A stretch of 64,000 bases of DNA from Nocardia sp. SYP-A9097. GTDB taxonomy: Bacteria > Actinomycetota > Actinomycetes > Mycobacteriales > Mycobacteriaceae. The stretch is taken from NCBI RefSeq assembly GCF_009649815.1, contig NZ_WJIC01000031.1, forward strand, positions 1-64,000, read 5' to 3'. The notes below the pieces were generated by a model, which searched no databases, was not told the DNA's origin, and saw only the letters and a program-made list of their open reading frames with translations. The position numbers and the translations under genes were made by a program. Shown here in pieces: positions 8,962 to 17,287 of this stretch (position 1 is its first letter; the number at the start of each line of letters is the position of its first letter).

Positions 8962-9954
8962 TTACGGCAGTGGAACTATGATCACCCGATTGTCCGGCAT
9001 GGCGGGCAGCCATAGATTGCGCCCGGCCGGATCGACGGTGAAATCGGCTGGGCCGTGCAGGTTTTCGGGGAGCTTCACCGCGGCCACCTCGACCCCGTCG
9101 TCGCGGTAGATGGTCACCGTTCCCGGCTGATCACCCTGGCTCCCAATCCAATCCGAGATGACGAGATTGCCGTTGGCGAGTACAGCGAGCCCGTCCAGCA
9201 CACCGTGGATACCGCCCACCCGCTGCGGTGCCACCGGATTCTGCGCCAGGTCGAGCCTCCAGAGGTCACCGCCGCTGAAATCCGCGCCCACACCGACCAC
9301 ATAGGCGACCTGGCCGGAGGAGTCGACGGCAATGCCATTGGCTCCGGGTATTCCGGCGGCCAATTGCTCGAACTTCTTGGTCTCCAAGTCGAGTCGGTAC
9401 ACCGTGCCGCGCACGGTGTCGGTGACCAACAGCGTGTGCGGATCCAGCAGCGCTAGGTCATTGAGCAGTACGGGTACGTCGCCGCCGAGCGTGGCCTCGA
9501 AGACCTGCCCGTGAGTATCCACGTCGTATCCGACCACGCGATCGATATCGGCGACGAAGACCCGATTGTCGGTGTGCGCCATCCCTTTCGGCGCGTTCAG
9601 CGGCGGATCCCCGGGTCGCGGCATGGCCCGCCGTGCGGTCACCGTGCCGACCGAGTTCAGCTCGGTGAGAAACCCGTCGCCGTCCTTCCCGGTGGGATCG
9701 ATCTTCGCGCCGATATCGGAGACGAACCACCGATCCCCCGCGAACAGCACGCTCTCGGGAGTCGAGAAACCCTCCAGCGAACCGGGTTTGGAGACCGTCC
9801 CGGGGGCGTTCGGGGTACTCGTCCCGGTGGCGCGCCGGGGCCCGTCACCCCCGCCGCCGCAGCCGGTGGCCGCCACCAGCAGCAGCACTCCGAGGCAGGT
9901 CGTCAGTACCCTGCGACCGCTCTTACCCGTGAAACCGTTCGACCCATGGGACAT
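8962..9954 (-). CDS. Lipoprotein with SMP-30/NHL-like beta-propeller
   Basis: A 330-residue exported lipoprotein. Residues 1-32 form a lipoprotein signal peptide (LLLVAATGC lipobox) followed by a Gly-rich linker. From about residue 55 the protein is built of repeating blades with patterns such as NGIAVDSSGQVAYVVG and PADFTVDPAGRNLW, as in SMP-30/gluconolactonase or NHL-repeat six-bladed propellers. No catalytic set was identified, so it may bind or sense a ligand at the cell surface. It is convergent with the esterase and followed on the 5' side by an unlinked MarR gene. Fold assignment is reasonably sure; function is unknown. Confidence 0.75.
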   Translation of the reverse strand: MSHGSNGFTGKSGRRVLTTCLGVLLLVAATGCGGGGDGPRRATGTSTPNAPGTVSKPGSLEGFSTPESVLFAGDRWFVSDIGAKIDPTGKDGDGFLTELNSVGTVTARRAMPRPGDPPLNAPKGMAHTDNRVFVADIDRVVGYDVDTHGQVFEATLGGDVPVLLNDLALLDPHTLLVTDTVRGTVYRLDLETKKFEQLAAGIPGANGIAVDSSGQVAYVVGVGADFSGGDLWRLDLAQNPVAPQRVGGIHGVLDGLAVLANGNLVISDWIGSQGDQPGTVTIYRDDGVEVAAVKLPENLHGPADFTVDPAGRNLWLPAMPDNRVIIVPLP

Positions 9955-10075
9955 ATGCCCACCCTCCGACGGAAGGTCCCGCCCGGTCCGGCGAGAACGG
10001 GCCCAGTCTAGCGACAGCGGGTGCTCTGGCTAACCGAAATCGATTGAACTCCAATCAGTTTCGTTTACGTATCAA

Positions 10076-10519
10076 CTATTCGTCGGCGGCGTTGTAGCGG
10101 ACCAGATAGCGGGCCAGCTGGGCGATGTCCGCATCATCCCAATCGACGAGGCGGTCGGCGAAGGCGTCGACCCGCCGCCGCGAGGCGGTCCGAGCCACGC
10201 GCTTCCCCTCCGGCGTGGCGTGCAATACATGATTGCGCCGATTGGCCGGATCGACGGTGCGATACACATAGCCGTCCTGCTCCAGGGCCGCCACCTGCCG
10301 GCTCATCGTGGATTTGTCGAGGTGGAAGTGCCCGGCCAGTTCCGAGGCCAGGCAACCATCCCGCTCGATGACCAGATCGAGAATGCTCCAGGCCACCAGC
10401 GATATCTCCGGATGCAGTTCGGCGGCGCGGCCGCGGGCCCGGCGCGCGAAGGCGGTGAACTCGCGCTGAATGATCCCGATCGACTCGGCACGCCCTGGAA
10501 ATTCCGGCTCCGATTCCAT
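10076..10519 (-). CDS. MarR-family transcriptional regulator
   Basis: A 147-residue winged-helix regulator. Residues about 45-100 carry the MarR helix-turn-helix (LASELAGHFHLDKSTMSRQVAALEQ spans the recognition region) and the wing with DPANRRNHVLHATPEGKR, the DxRxxxxxLT-like element typical of MarR. No cysteine pair suggests redox sensing. It diverges from a membrane protein gene and a perfect palindrome lies immediately upstream of its start, which argues for autoregulation and control of that transporter. The inducing ligand is unknown. Confidence 0.92.
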   Translation of the reverse strand: MESEPEFPGRAESIGIIQREFTAFARRARGRAAELHPEISLVAWSILDLVIERDGCLASELAGHFHLDKSTMSRQVAALEQDGYVYRTVDPANRRNHVLHATPEGKRVARTASRRRVDAFADRLVDWDDADIAQLARYLVRYNAADE

Positions 10520-10520
10520 G

Positions 10521-10535
10521 GTTGTAGACTACAAC
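10521..10535. promoter_or_regulatory. Perfect 15-bp palindrome, probable MarR operator
   Basis: GTTGTAGACTACAAC is a perfect inverted repeat (two 7-bp arms around one base) two bases upstream of the MarR start codon, in the 59-bp divergent intergenic region. A weaker inverted element, GGTTG...CCAAC, lies at about 10543-10559. Binding of the neighbouring MarR is inferred from position and symmetry. Confidence 0.7.
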
Positions 10536-10578
10536 GAACGCATGGTTGCATTTACCAACTATTTGGAGTGAACCCCCG

Positions 10579-11610
10579 ATGGTCTCGAAAGAAATCCGGC
10601 ATGTCGCCGCCCACCTGCTGATCCCGCTGCTCATGTGCCTCGGCATGGGGCTGTCCTACCTCGGCGCATTCCACCAGCCGGAACCGAACCACATCGCCGT
10701 CGCGGTGGTCGGCGACAGCCCGCAGGCCAAGGTGCTGGCGCAGACCCTGAAGGACACCGGCGGCGACGCACTCGACGTCGTCACCGTCGCCAATCGCGAC
10801 GAGGCCGTCACGCAACTGCGTGATCGGGATCTGGTCGGCGCGTTCGTGCCCGACGCACAGCACCCCGAAGCCCTTGTCGCCGTTGCCGGATCCGATACCA
10901 GCGCCATCGCGGTCGAGAGCATCTTCCGGCGCGTCTCGGACAAGCAGGGCGTTCCGCTCACTGTCACCGATGTCACCAGCCCGAGCTCGGGCGACCCCAC
11001 CTCGCAGGGCATCTTCTTCCTGCTGGTGGCGGTGAGCATCGGCTCGTACGGTGGCGTCGCGGCCATCGGCGCGGCGGGCGCGGGACTGCGCATGCGGGTC
11101 CGCGCGGCCCTGTGCCTGATCACATCCCTGCTGGTGAGCATTATCGGCATGGTCATCGCCGGACCGGTCTTCCATGTGATCGACAGCGATCTCCTCGCCG
11201 TCGGCGCGCTGGCCTGGATCTACTCGGCGGGCGTACTCGCCATCGGCATCGGCCTGCACACCTACTTCAAGCAGTTGACGACGCTGATCACCATGGTGTT
11301 GTTCGTCATGCTCAACTTCACCAGCTCCGGCGGCGTCTACAGCCCCGAGCTGCAGAACGGGTTCTGGGGTGCGCTGCATGCCTTCTGGAACGGCGCGGGC
11401 TTCGTCGAGGGCACCCGCAGCCTGCTCTACTTCGACAATGCCGGGTTCGGATCACATCTGACGGTGCTGTTCGGCTGGCTCGCGGTCGGCGTACTGCTCA
11501 TGGTCGCCGCCGCCCGGACCGAGAAGCGGCATGCGAGCACCGCGCCTCGCGACCCCGAGGCGGCGGCCCTGGCCGCCGAGGAGGAGACGGCCGAAGCGGT
11601 CGGCGTCTGA
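10579..11610 (+). CDS. DUF3533/ABC-2-permease-like membrane protein
   Basis: A 343-residue inner-membrane protein. One N-terminal membrane segment (about residues 9-32) is followed by an outward-facing domain of about 110 residues and then about five membrane segments (from about 142), the layout of ABC-2-type permeases and the DUF3533/YhgE-Pip group. No ATPase gene is adjacent. The C-terminus is a charged Ala/Glu-rich tail. Being divergent from a MarR gene with a shared palindrome suggests inducible efflux. The start is ATG 10579 with GGAGTG upstream; an ATG at 10546 would lie in the operator region. Substrate unknown. Confidence 0.75.
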   Translation: MVSKEIRHVAAHLLIPLLMCLGMGLSYLGAFHQPEPNHIAVAVVGDSPQAKVLAQTLKDTGGDALDVVTVANRDEAVTQLRDRDLVGAFVPDAQHPEALVAVAGSDTSAIAVESIFRRVSDKQGVPLTVTDVTSPSSGDPTSQGIFFLLVAVSIGSYGGVAAIGAAGAGLRMRVRAALCLITSLLVSIIGMVIAGPVFHVIDSDLLAVGALAWIYSAGVLAIGIGLHTYFKQLTTLITMVLFVMLNFTSSGGVYSPELQNGFWGALHAFWNGAGFVEGTRSLLYFDNAGFGSHLTVLFGWLAVGVLLMVAAARTEKRHASTAPRDPEAAALAAEEETAEAVGV

Positions 11611-11625
11611 ACGGTTCACACCGCG

Positions 11626-12168
11626 TCAGCGGCGAATTCCGAGCTGCGCCAAGGCCGTTCGCACACCGGCCCGCACGGTCTCGCCATCGCCCACTCCCCC
11701 GCTGACGGTCACGCCGTCCCGAGTCAGCAATAGTGCGCGCGCCGCCTGGTCCACATCGTCGTGACCGGCGGCGCGCAGCCGTTCGGCCATGAGTTCGCGG
11801 AACCAGTCGCGGTAGTCGTGCACCACCTTGCGCACGGCGTGCTCCGGATTCGGGAACTCCACGGCGGCATTGAGGAATGGGCAGCCGCGGAAACCCGGGC
11901 CGCAGCTGAGCTCGCCGAGCTTGTCGAAAATGGTGACGATGCCGTCCGCGCCCTCGCCGGGTACGGCCTCCAAAACCGCGCGCTGCCGGTCGTATTCGCG
12001 CTCGAGATAGGCGACGACGAGGTCTTCCTTGGTCCGGAAGTGACGATAGAAGGTGGCCTTGGCGATTCCGGCCTCGGCGATGATGCGGTCGATGCCCACG
12101 GTGTGAATGCCCTCGGTATAGAAGAGCCGGGTGGCGGTCTCCAGTAGGCGTTCACGGGCTGCGCTCAT
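11626..12168 (-). CDS. TetR-family transcriptional regulator
   Basis: A 180-residue TetR regulator. The N-terminal helix-turn-helix spans about residues 5-50 (LLETATRLFYTEGIHTVGID, then AGIAKATFYRHFRTKEDLV). The C-terminal ligand domain contains CGPGFRGCPFLNAAVEF, with two cysteines four residues apart, which could be redox-active. It is divergent from the Ohr peroxidase gene, and two copies of a TetR-like palindrome lie between them, so it probably represses ohr and itself. Confidence 0.92.
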   Translation of the reverse strand: MSAARERLLETATRLFYTEGIHTVGIDRIIAEAGIAKATFYRHFRTKEDLVVAYLEREYDRQRAVLEAVPGEGADGIVTIFDKLGELSCGPGFRGCPFLNAAVEFPNPEHAVRKVVHDYRDWFRELMAERLRAAGHDDVDQAARALLLTRDGVTVSGGVGDGETVRAGVRTALAQLGIRR

Positions 12169-12182
12169 ACCCTTGACGATAG

Positions 12183-12233
12183 CAGACAGGTCTGTCTACT
12201 CTGAGAGAGCACATGAACAGACAAGTCTGTCTA
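12183..12233. promoter_or_regulatory. Two tandem copies of a TetR-type operator
   Basis: The 16-mer CAGACARGTCTGTCTA occurs at 12183-12198 (R=G) and 12218-12233 (R=A), 35 bp apart start to start, filling the 75-bp gap between the TetR start and the ohr start. Each contains the inverted repeat CAGAC-N2-GTCTG. The second copy overlaps the ohr ribosome-binding site (AGGAGG at about 12233). Confidence 0.8.
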
Positions 12234-12243
12234 GGAGGCAGTA

Positions 12244-12657
12244 ATGGCACCCCTCTACACCGCAGTCGCCACCTCGGTCGGTCGCGACGGCCGCTCGTAC
12301 ACCGATGACGGCATCCTCGATCTCACTCTGGCCCGCCCGAAGGAAATGGGCGGCGACGGTGCGGGCACCAATCCCGAACAGCTTTTCGCCGCCGGTTACT
12401 CGGCATGCTTCGCCAGTGCGCTCGGCTTGGTCGCCAAGCGCATGAACCTGGACGCCTCCGATGCCTCCGTCACGGCCGAGGTCGGCTTGAACGCCCTGGA
12501 GGGCGGCCGTTTCGGGCTGTCCGTCGTACTGCGCGTCGAACTGCCCGAGCACCTGCACAACGAACAGGGCCAGGCGCTCATCGAGGCCACCCACCAGGTG
12601 TGCCCGTACTCCAATGCCACCCGGGGCAATATCCCGGTGGAACTGGTTGTGGAATAA
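12244..12657 (+). CDS. ohr: Organic hydroperoxide resistance protein (Ohr/OsmC family)
   Basis: A 137-residue thiol peroxidase that reduces organic hydroperoxides in the cytoplasm. The two redox cysteines are present: peroxidatic Cys55 in GYSACFASAL and resolving Cys120 in HQVCPYSNATRGN. The N-terminus YTAVATSVGRDGRS and full length match Ohr rather than the wider OsmC group. It has AGGAGG six bases before the ATG. Its divergent neighbour is a TetR regulator, whereas Ohr genes are classically controlled by the MarR-type OhrR. The tail is convergent with the NlpC/P60 gene. Confidence 0.95.
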   Translation: MAPLYTAVATSVGRDGRSYTDDGILDLTLARPKEMGGDGAGTNPEQLFAAGYSACFASALGLVAKRMNLDASDASVTAEVGLNALEGGRFGLSVVLRVELPEHLHNEQGQALIEATHQVCPYSNATRGNIPVELVVE

Positions 12658-12675
12658 GCCTTTTCGGCGGAACCG

Positions 12676-13212
12676 TCAGTAGAACCGGCGGATATCGTAG
12701 ATCTCGAACTGCGACAGCGGAGTCAGGCCGACCGGCACACCCCAGTCGTAGGCATTGAGCACATTGCCACCACCGGCGTAGATGCCCACATGTGAGGCAT
12801 CGCCATTGAGAATCACCACGTCACCTGGCTGCAGCGCCCTATAAGGGACCTCGAGGCCCACTTCGGCCTGCTGCCAGGTGGTGCGTGGCATATCGATTCC
12901 GACACTGCGGAACGCCCACTGCACCAGGCCCGAGCAATCCCAGGCGTCGGGGCCGACACCACCCCACAGATACGGCTTACCGGTCTGAGTCTGCGCCAGC
13001 CCGAGCGCGATCATGGCGCGCGGGCTGGTCAGTGGCAATTGTGCGGAGCCGCTGGCACTTCCGGAGGCCGAACCGCTCCCGCTGCCCGACGACGACCCCG
13101 AGGCCGAACCGGTATCCGCGTGCACCGCGCCCGCCCAGAGCGCCCCCGCGAGAATCAATGCCGCCGATGTCGTCAGCAATGACGTGAATCGGCGCAGCAG
13201 TCTTCGTGTCAT
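12676..13212 (-). CDS. Secreted NlpC/P60 peptidoglycan hydrolase
   Basis: A 178-residue exported cysteine peptidase. Residues 1-34 are a signal peptide ending in VHADT, then a Gly/Ser repeat linker (about 35-58), then a C-terminal NlpC/P60 domain. The catalytic Cys is in DAWDCSGLVQWAF, the His in DASHVGIYAGGG and the third polar residue follows in VLNAYDWG. Such enzymes cut D-Glu-mDAP bonds in wall peptides. The linker is DNA-repetitive. The start is ATG 13212 (MTRRLLRR), which gives a normal signal peptide; an earlier frame start at 13284 does not. Confidence 0.92.
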   Translation of the reverse strand: MTRRLLRRFTSLLTTSAALILAGALWAGAVHADTGSASGSSSGSGSGSASGSASGSAQLPLTSPRAMIALGLAQTQTGKPYLWGGVGPDAWDCSGLVQWAFRSVGIDMPRTTWQQAEVGLEVPYRALQPGDVVILNGDASHVGIYAGGGNVLNAYDWGVPVGLTPLSQFEIYDIRRFY

Positions 13213-13547
13213 GCACTCGCCCTTCAGCTCAACCACGCCGAGCCGCACGACACACGAATTGGCAACTATTCCGCAATCGAGCAAGTTTGCCGCATGCCGT
13301 GAGATTCAGCGTTTTTCGACTGGAAACAGCAAGACAAATCGAAATCACCGTAAAGCTGTACGTTAGCTCTACTGTTGCTGTTCTATCCCATTCGTCACAC
13401 GGTTCACAAGAGGTCTCCTCCTGGCGAGTCTCGAGACCCACGTCACTCACGAACGGCGAACGCCTCCCGAGCGGCACATCCGCCGGGTGCGCGGACAGCG
13501 AAGGGACGCGGCCTGTGTGGCCGCGCCCCTTCGCTTCGGTTGATCGA
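13213..13547. other. Intergenic region between ileS and the NlpC/P60 gene
   Basis: A 335-bp gap that holds the presumed promoter of the NlpC/P60 gene (13213 upward) and the ileS terminator hairpin near 13501-13530. The stretch 13285-13400 is less GC-rich than its surroundings. I see no further gene in it. Confidence 0.5.
13501..13530 (-). terminator. Hairpin terminator downstream of ileS
   Basis: The sequence at 13501-13513 (AAGGGACGCGGCC) pairs with 13519-13531 (GGCCGCGCCCCTT), a 13-bp stem with one mismatch around a short loop, 17 bases past the ileS stop. Confidence 0.65.
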
Positions 13548-16500
13548 TCAGGCCTTGGCGACCCCGGCCTTCACGCCGCCGACGATCTCGGCGGCATCCG
13601 CGCCGGCCCCCCCGAAGGTCAGGGTGGTCGCGAGGATTTCACCGGCGATCAGATCGCGGTGGGTCTCGGCCCAGTGCTTGCGGTCCGCGGGGACCTCGAG
13701 GACCACGGTGATGCGGTCCGAGACATCCAGGCCCAGCGATTTGCGGGTCTCCTGGAGGTCGCGAATGAGGTCGCGGGCCCAGCCCTCGGCCTCGAGCTCC
13801 TCGGTGACGACCGAATTCAGTACCACCAGACCGGCATTGCCGGGCAGGGCGGCGGTGGATTCGGGTTCGGCGGCGACCAGGCGCTGGGTGTACTCCTCGG
13901 GCAGCAGCGCGATTCCGGCGGCGGTGACCGTGCCGTCGGCGGCCTCGGTCCACTCCCCGGCCTTGACCGCCTTGATGACCGCCTGCACCTGCTTGCCGAT
14001 GCGCGGACCGGCGGCGCGGGCGTTCACCACGAGTTCGAAGCGGCCGTGCGCGGCCACATCGGTGGTGAGGTCGACCTTCTTGACATTGACCTCATCGGCG
14101 ATGAGTTCGGCGAAGGGGCGCAGGCGTTCGGCGTCCTCGGCGGCCACGGTGAGCTCCGAAAGTGGCAGGCGCACACGCAGATTCTGCGCCTTGCGCTGTC
14201 CGAGCACGGTGGAGCAGACGGTGCGCACCTCATCCATGGCCGAGACCAGCTCCGGATCGCCCGGCAGCTCCGACGCACTCGGCCAATCGGCCAGATGCAC
14301 CGAACGCTCACCGGTGAGCCCACGCCAGATCACCTCGGTGAGCAGCGGCAGCAGCGGGGCCGCCAGTCGCGTGGTCACCTCGAGGACGGTGTGCAGCGTG
14401 TCGATGGCATCGCGATCCTCTTCCCAGAAGCGCGAACGCGACCGGCGCACATACCAATTCGTCAGCGCGTCCGCGAACGAGCGCAGCTCGTCGCAGGCAC
14501 CGGCGACGTCGTAGCTCTCCATCGCGGTGGTCATGACATCACGCGTCACGGCCAGCTTGGCGAGGATGTAGCGGTCGAGCACATTGGTCGAATCCGTGCG
14601 CCACACACCGGGTGTCGAGGCGTACAGCTGCAGGAAGGTCCACGCGTTCCACAGCGGGCGCATGGTGTGCCCGACGCCCTCGCGGATACCGCGCTCGGTG
14701 ACGATGAGATTGCCGCCGCGCAGGATCGGTGAGGCCATCAGGAACCAGCGCATGGCATCGGAGCCGTCGCGGTCGAAGACCTCGTTGACATCCGGGTAGT
14801 TGCCCTTGGACTTGGACATCTTGAGGCCGTCGTCGCCGAGCACGATGCCGTGCGCCACAACCGATTTGAACGCCGGGCGATCGAAGAGCGCGGTCGAGAG
14901 CACGTGCAGGTTGTAGAACCAGCCCTTGGTCTGACCGTTGTACTCGACGATGAAATCACCGGGGCTGTGGGCAGCCTCGGCGGCGGTGCCCTCGAACCAC
15001 TCCTTGTTCTCGAACGGGTAGTGCACCTGGGCGTACGGCATGGAGCCGGACTCGAACCAGCAATCGAGCACCTCGGGTACGCGCCGCATCATCGACTTCC
15101 CGGTCGGGTCATCGGGATTCGGGCGCACGAGATCATCGATGATCGGCCGGTGCAGATCGGTGGGGCGCTCGCCGAAGTCACGCTCGAGCGCGTCCAGGGA
15201 GCCGTACACGTCCACGCGCGGGTACTGCGGGTCATCGGACACCCAGACCGGGATCGGCGCGCCCCAGAAGCGATTTCGGCTGATATTCCAGTCGCGCGCG
15301 TTCTCCAGCCACTTACCGAACTGACCGTCGCGCAGGTGCTCGGGAGTCCAGCTGATCTCCTTGTTGAGCTCGAGCATGCGATCGCGGAACTTGGTGACCG
15401 CCACGAACCAGGACGGCACCGCCATGTAGATCAGCGGCTGACCCGAGCGCCAGCTGTGCGGGTAGGAGTGCTCGATCGTCTCGTGCCGCAACAGTTTTCC
15501 GGCGGCCTTGAGGTCCTTGATGATGACCGGGTTGGCGTCGAACACCATCTGACCCTGGTACGGCGGCACCATGGAGGTGAACCGGCCGCCCGCGTCGAGC
15601 GGCTGCACGATCTCGATGCCGTTGGCGGAGGCGACATCCATATCCTCTTCACCGAAAGCCGGTGCGAGATGGACGATTCCGGTGCCGGAGTCGGTCGTCA
15701 CATAGTCGGCGTTGAGCACGCGATGCGCGTTCGGATGACCGACGAAGAAGTCGAACGGCGGCTGGTAGCGCAGGTCCACCAGGGCAGCGCCCGAGTACTC
15801 CGACAGTACTTCCGGCTCCTCACCGAACTCGCGGGCGTAGTGCGAAACCCGTTCCGCGGCAAGCAGGTAACGCTTGCCGTCCTGCCCGCGCAGATGCACA
15901 TAGGTGACATCCGGATGCACCGCGATGGCCAAGTTGGACGGCAGCGTCCACGGCGTGGTGGTCCAGATCAGCGCGTTCGCGCCATCGAGCTGATGCAGCG
16001 GATGCTCCGCGGGCACCGACAGCAGCATGTCGACGGTGACCGCCGGATCCTGCCGCATGCGATACGAATCATCCAGGCGCGCCTCCTGATTCGACAGCGG
16101 CGTCTGCTCGTACCAGGAGTACGGCAGCACCCGGAATCCCTGATAGATCAGGCCCTTGTCATGCAGCGATTTGAACGCCCACATGACCGATTCCATGAAG
16201 TCGAGGTCGAGGGTTTTGTAGTCGTTGTCGAAGTCGACCCAGCGCGCCTGTCGCGTCACATAGTTACGCCACTCGTTCGTGTAGCGAAGAACCGAAGATT
16301 TGCACGCGGCATTGAATTCCGCGAGACCCATGGCATCGATCTGTGATTTGTCCGTGATACCGAGCTGCTTCTCCGCTTCGATTTCCGCGGGAAGGCCATG
16401 AGTGTCCCAGCCGAAGCGTCGTTCGACCTTCTTACCGCGCATCGTCTGAAAACGCGGGATCAAATCCTTGACATATCCGGTCAACAAGTGTCCGTAATGC

Positions 16501-16703
16501 GGCAACCCATTGGCGAAGGGGGGTCCGTCGTAGAAGACGAATTCCTCTGCATCGGAACGGTTCTCGATGCTGGCGCGGAAGGTGTCATCGGCGGCCCAGT
16601 AGTCCAGCACGCGCCGCTCGAGCTCGGGGAACGAAACCTGCCCGCTGACGGCGCCCAGGTCGGCGCGGGGGTAGGAGTTGGGGTTCGGGTTCTCGCCGGA
16701 CAT
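13548..16703 (-). CDS. ileS: Isoleucyl-tRNA synthetase
   Basis: A 1051-residue class I synthetase that charges tRNA-Ile. It has the HIGH-type motif PFANGLPHYGHLL (about residue 60), the CP1 editing domain in the middle, and the KMSKS motif LKMSKSKGN (about residue 628), followed by the anticodon-binding domain and a long C-terminus. Length and the absence of a C-terminal zinc cluster fit the long, eukaryote-like IleRS type found in mycobacteria, which in other species is associated with mupirocin resistance. ATG 16703 (MSGENPN) is chosen; the longer frame upstream is the T-box leader. GAGGAG precedes the start. Controlled by a T-box. Confidence 0.97.
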   Translation of the reverse strand: MSGENPNPNSYPRADLGAVSGQVSFPELERRVLDYWAADDTFRASIENRSDAEEFVFYDGPPFANGLPHYGHLLTGYVKDLIPRFQTMRGKKVERRFGWDTHGLPAEIEAEKQLGITDKSQIDAMGLAEFNAACKSSVLRYTNEWRNYVTRQARWVDFDNDYKTLDLDFMESVMWAFKSLHDKGLIYQGFRVLPYSWYEQTPLSNQEARLDDSYRMRQDPAVTVDMLLSVPAEHPLHQLDGANALIWTTTPWTLPSNLAIAVHPDVTYVHLRGQDGKRYLLAAERVSHYAREFGEEPEVLSEYSGAALVDLRYQPPFDFFVGHPNAHRVLNADYVTTDSGTGIVHLAPAFGEEDMDVASANGIEIVQPLDAGGRFTSMVPPYQGQMVFDANPVIIKDLKAAGKLLRHETIEHSYPHSWRSGQPLIYMAVPSWFVAVTKFRDRMLELNKEISWTPEHLRDGQFGKWLENARDWNISRNRFWGAPIPVWVSDDPQYPRVDVYGSLDALERDFGERPTDLHRPIIDDLVRPNPDDPTGKSMMRRVPEVLDCWFESGSMPYAQVHYPFENKEWFEGTAAEAAHSPGDFIVEYNGQTKGWFYNLHVLSTALFDRPAFKSVVAHGIVLGDDGLKMSKSKGNYPDVNEVFDRDGSDAMRWFLMASPILRGGNLIVTERGIREGVGHTMRPLWNAWTFLQLYASTPGVWRTDSTNVLDRYILAKLAVTRDVMTTAMESYDVAGACDELRSFADALTNWYVRRSRSRFWEEDRDAIDTLHTVLEVTTRLAAPLLPLLTEVIWRGLTGERSVHLADWPSASELPGDPELVSAMDEVRTVCSTVLGQRKAQNLRVRLPLSELTVAAEDAERLRPFAELIADEVNVKKVDLTTDVAAHGRFELVVNARAAGPRIGKQVQAVIKAVKAGEWTEAADGTVTAAGIALLPEEYTQRLVAAEPESTAALPGNAGLVVLNSVVTEELEAEGWARDLIRDLQETRKSLGLDVSDRITVVLEVPADRKHWAETHRDLIAGEILATTLTFGGAGADAAEIVGGVKAGVAKA

Positions 16704-16704
16704 C

Positions 16705-16955
16705 TCGGCGTCAGCTCCTCGCGTGCCAGTGGGTCTGGAATGACCCGGTGGGCACGGGGACGATGAACGACGCTGGTGCGCCGATACCGCGGTACCACCC
16801 CGCTTGCCCGGCATAGTGCCGGACCTCTCATTCGCGAGCTGTGACGGGCTCACCCGTTCGGTTCTAGTAAGCGATCACCACCCGGGTGGGCAGGTCACGC
16901 CGTTCTTCCGAAGACTCCCCGGTGATGGCCGGATCAACGCCGAAAAACTACTTCG
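16705..16955 (-). promoter_or_regulatory. T-box riboswitch leader of ileS
   Basis: The minus strand at 16787-16802 reads GGGTGGTACCGCGG, the conserved T-box sequence that pairs with the uncharged tRNA acceptor end. Upstream lies a compact stem I region (about 16850-16945) with CTTCGGAAGAACGG and AGAACCGAACGGG, features of the short-stem-I actinobacterial ileS T-boxes, which are known to act on translation rather than termination. The ribosome site GAGGAG at about 16714-16719 is a suitable target for sequestration. ATC triplets (Ile codon) occur in stem I, but I have not fixed the specifier. Outer boundaries are approximate. Confidence 0.85.
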
Positions 16956-16995
16956 ATTCTAGCCGGGCAGGTCCAGTGGATTTTTCCGCACCTGC

Positions 16996-17208
16996 CTAAT
17001 GCCTCGCGTGTCGCCCGCCGGGGCGCGATTGCGAATCATCCTCGGGTTCACGCAGTGACAGCGCGCTGACCAGCAGCAGCACCGCACCGAGCACGCACAC
17101 GATGATGCAGCCCCACGCCCAGATCACCGAACCGGTGGTCAGAGCCGTCACCAGCAGGCCGAAGCCCACCGCTGCCAGAGCCAGCGTCATCACGAGCATG
17201 GTCACCAC
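16996..17208 (-). CDS. Small two-helix membrane protein
   Basis: A 70-residue protein with two hydrophobic segments (about residues 4-24 and 29-48) and a short charged tail ending in GGRHARH. It lies between wag31 and ileS on the same strand, so it may be the last gene of the division-cluster transcript. I do not recognise the family; Rv2144c occupies a comparable place near wag31 in M. tuberculosis and is also a small membrane protein, but orthology is not shown here. Confidence 0.6.
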   Translation of the reverse strand: MVTMLVMTLALAAVGFGLLVTALTTGSVIWAWGCIIVCVLGAVLLLVSALSLREPEDDSQSRPGGRHARH

Positions 17209-17287
17209 CCCTCTTATGGAAACGGTGGCGGCGCCGCCCTACCCGCTCGCGACGGGAAGCGCGGCACCAATGGCCGTGACTACGACT

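Noticed and set aside
13206..14732. Plus-strand frame of 508 codons antisense to ileS
   Set aside because: ileS motifs are unambiguous on the minus strand; the antisense frame is a high-GC artefact.
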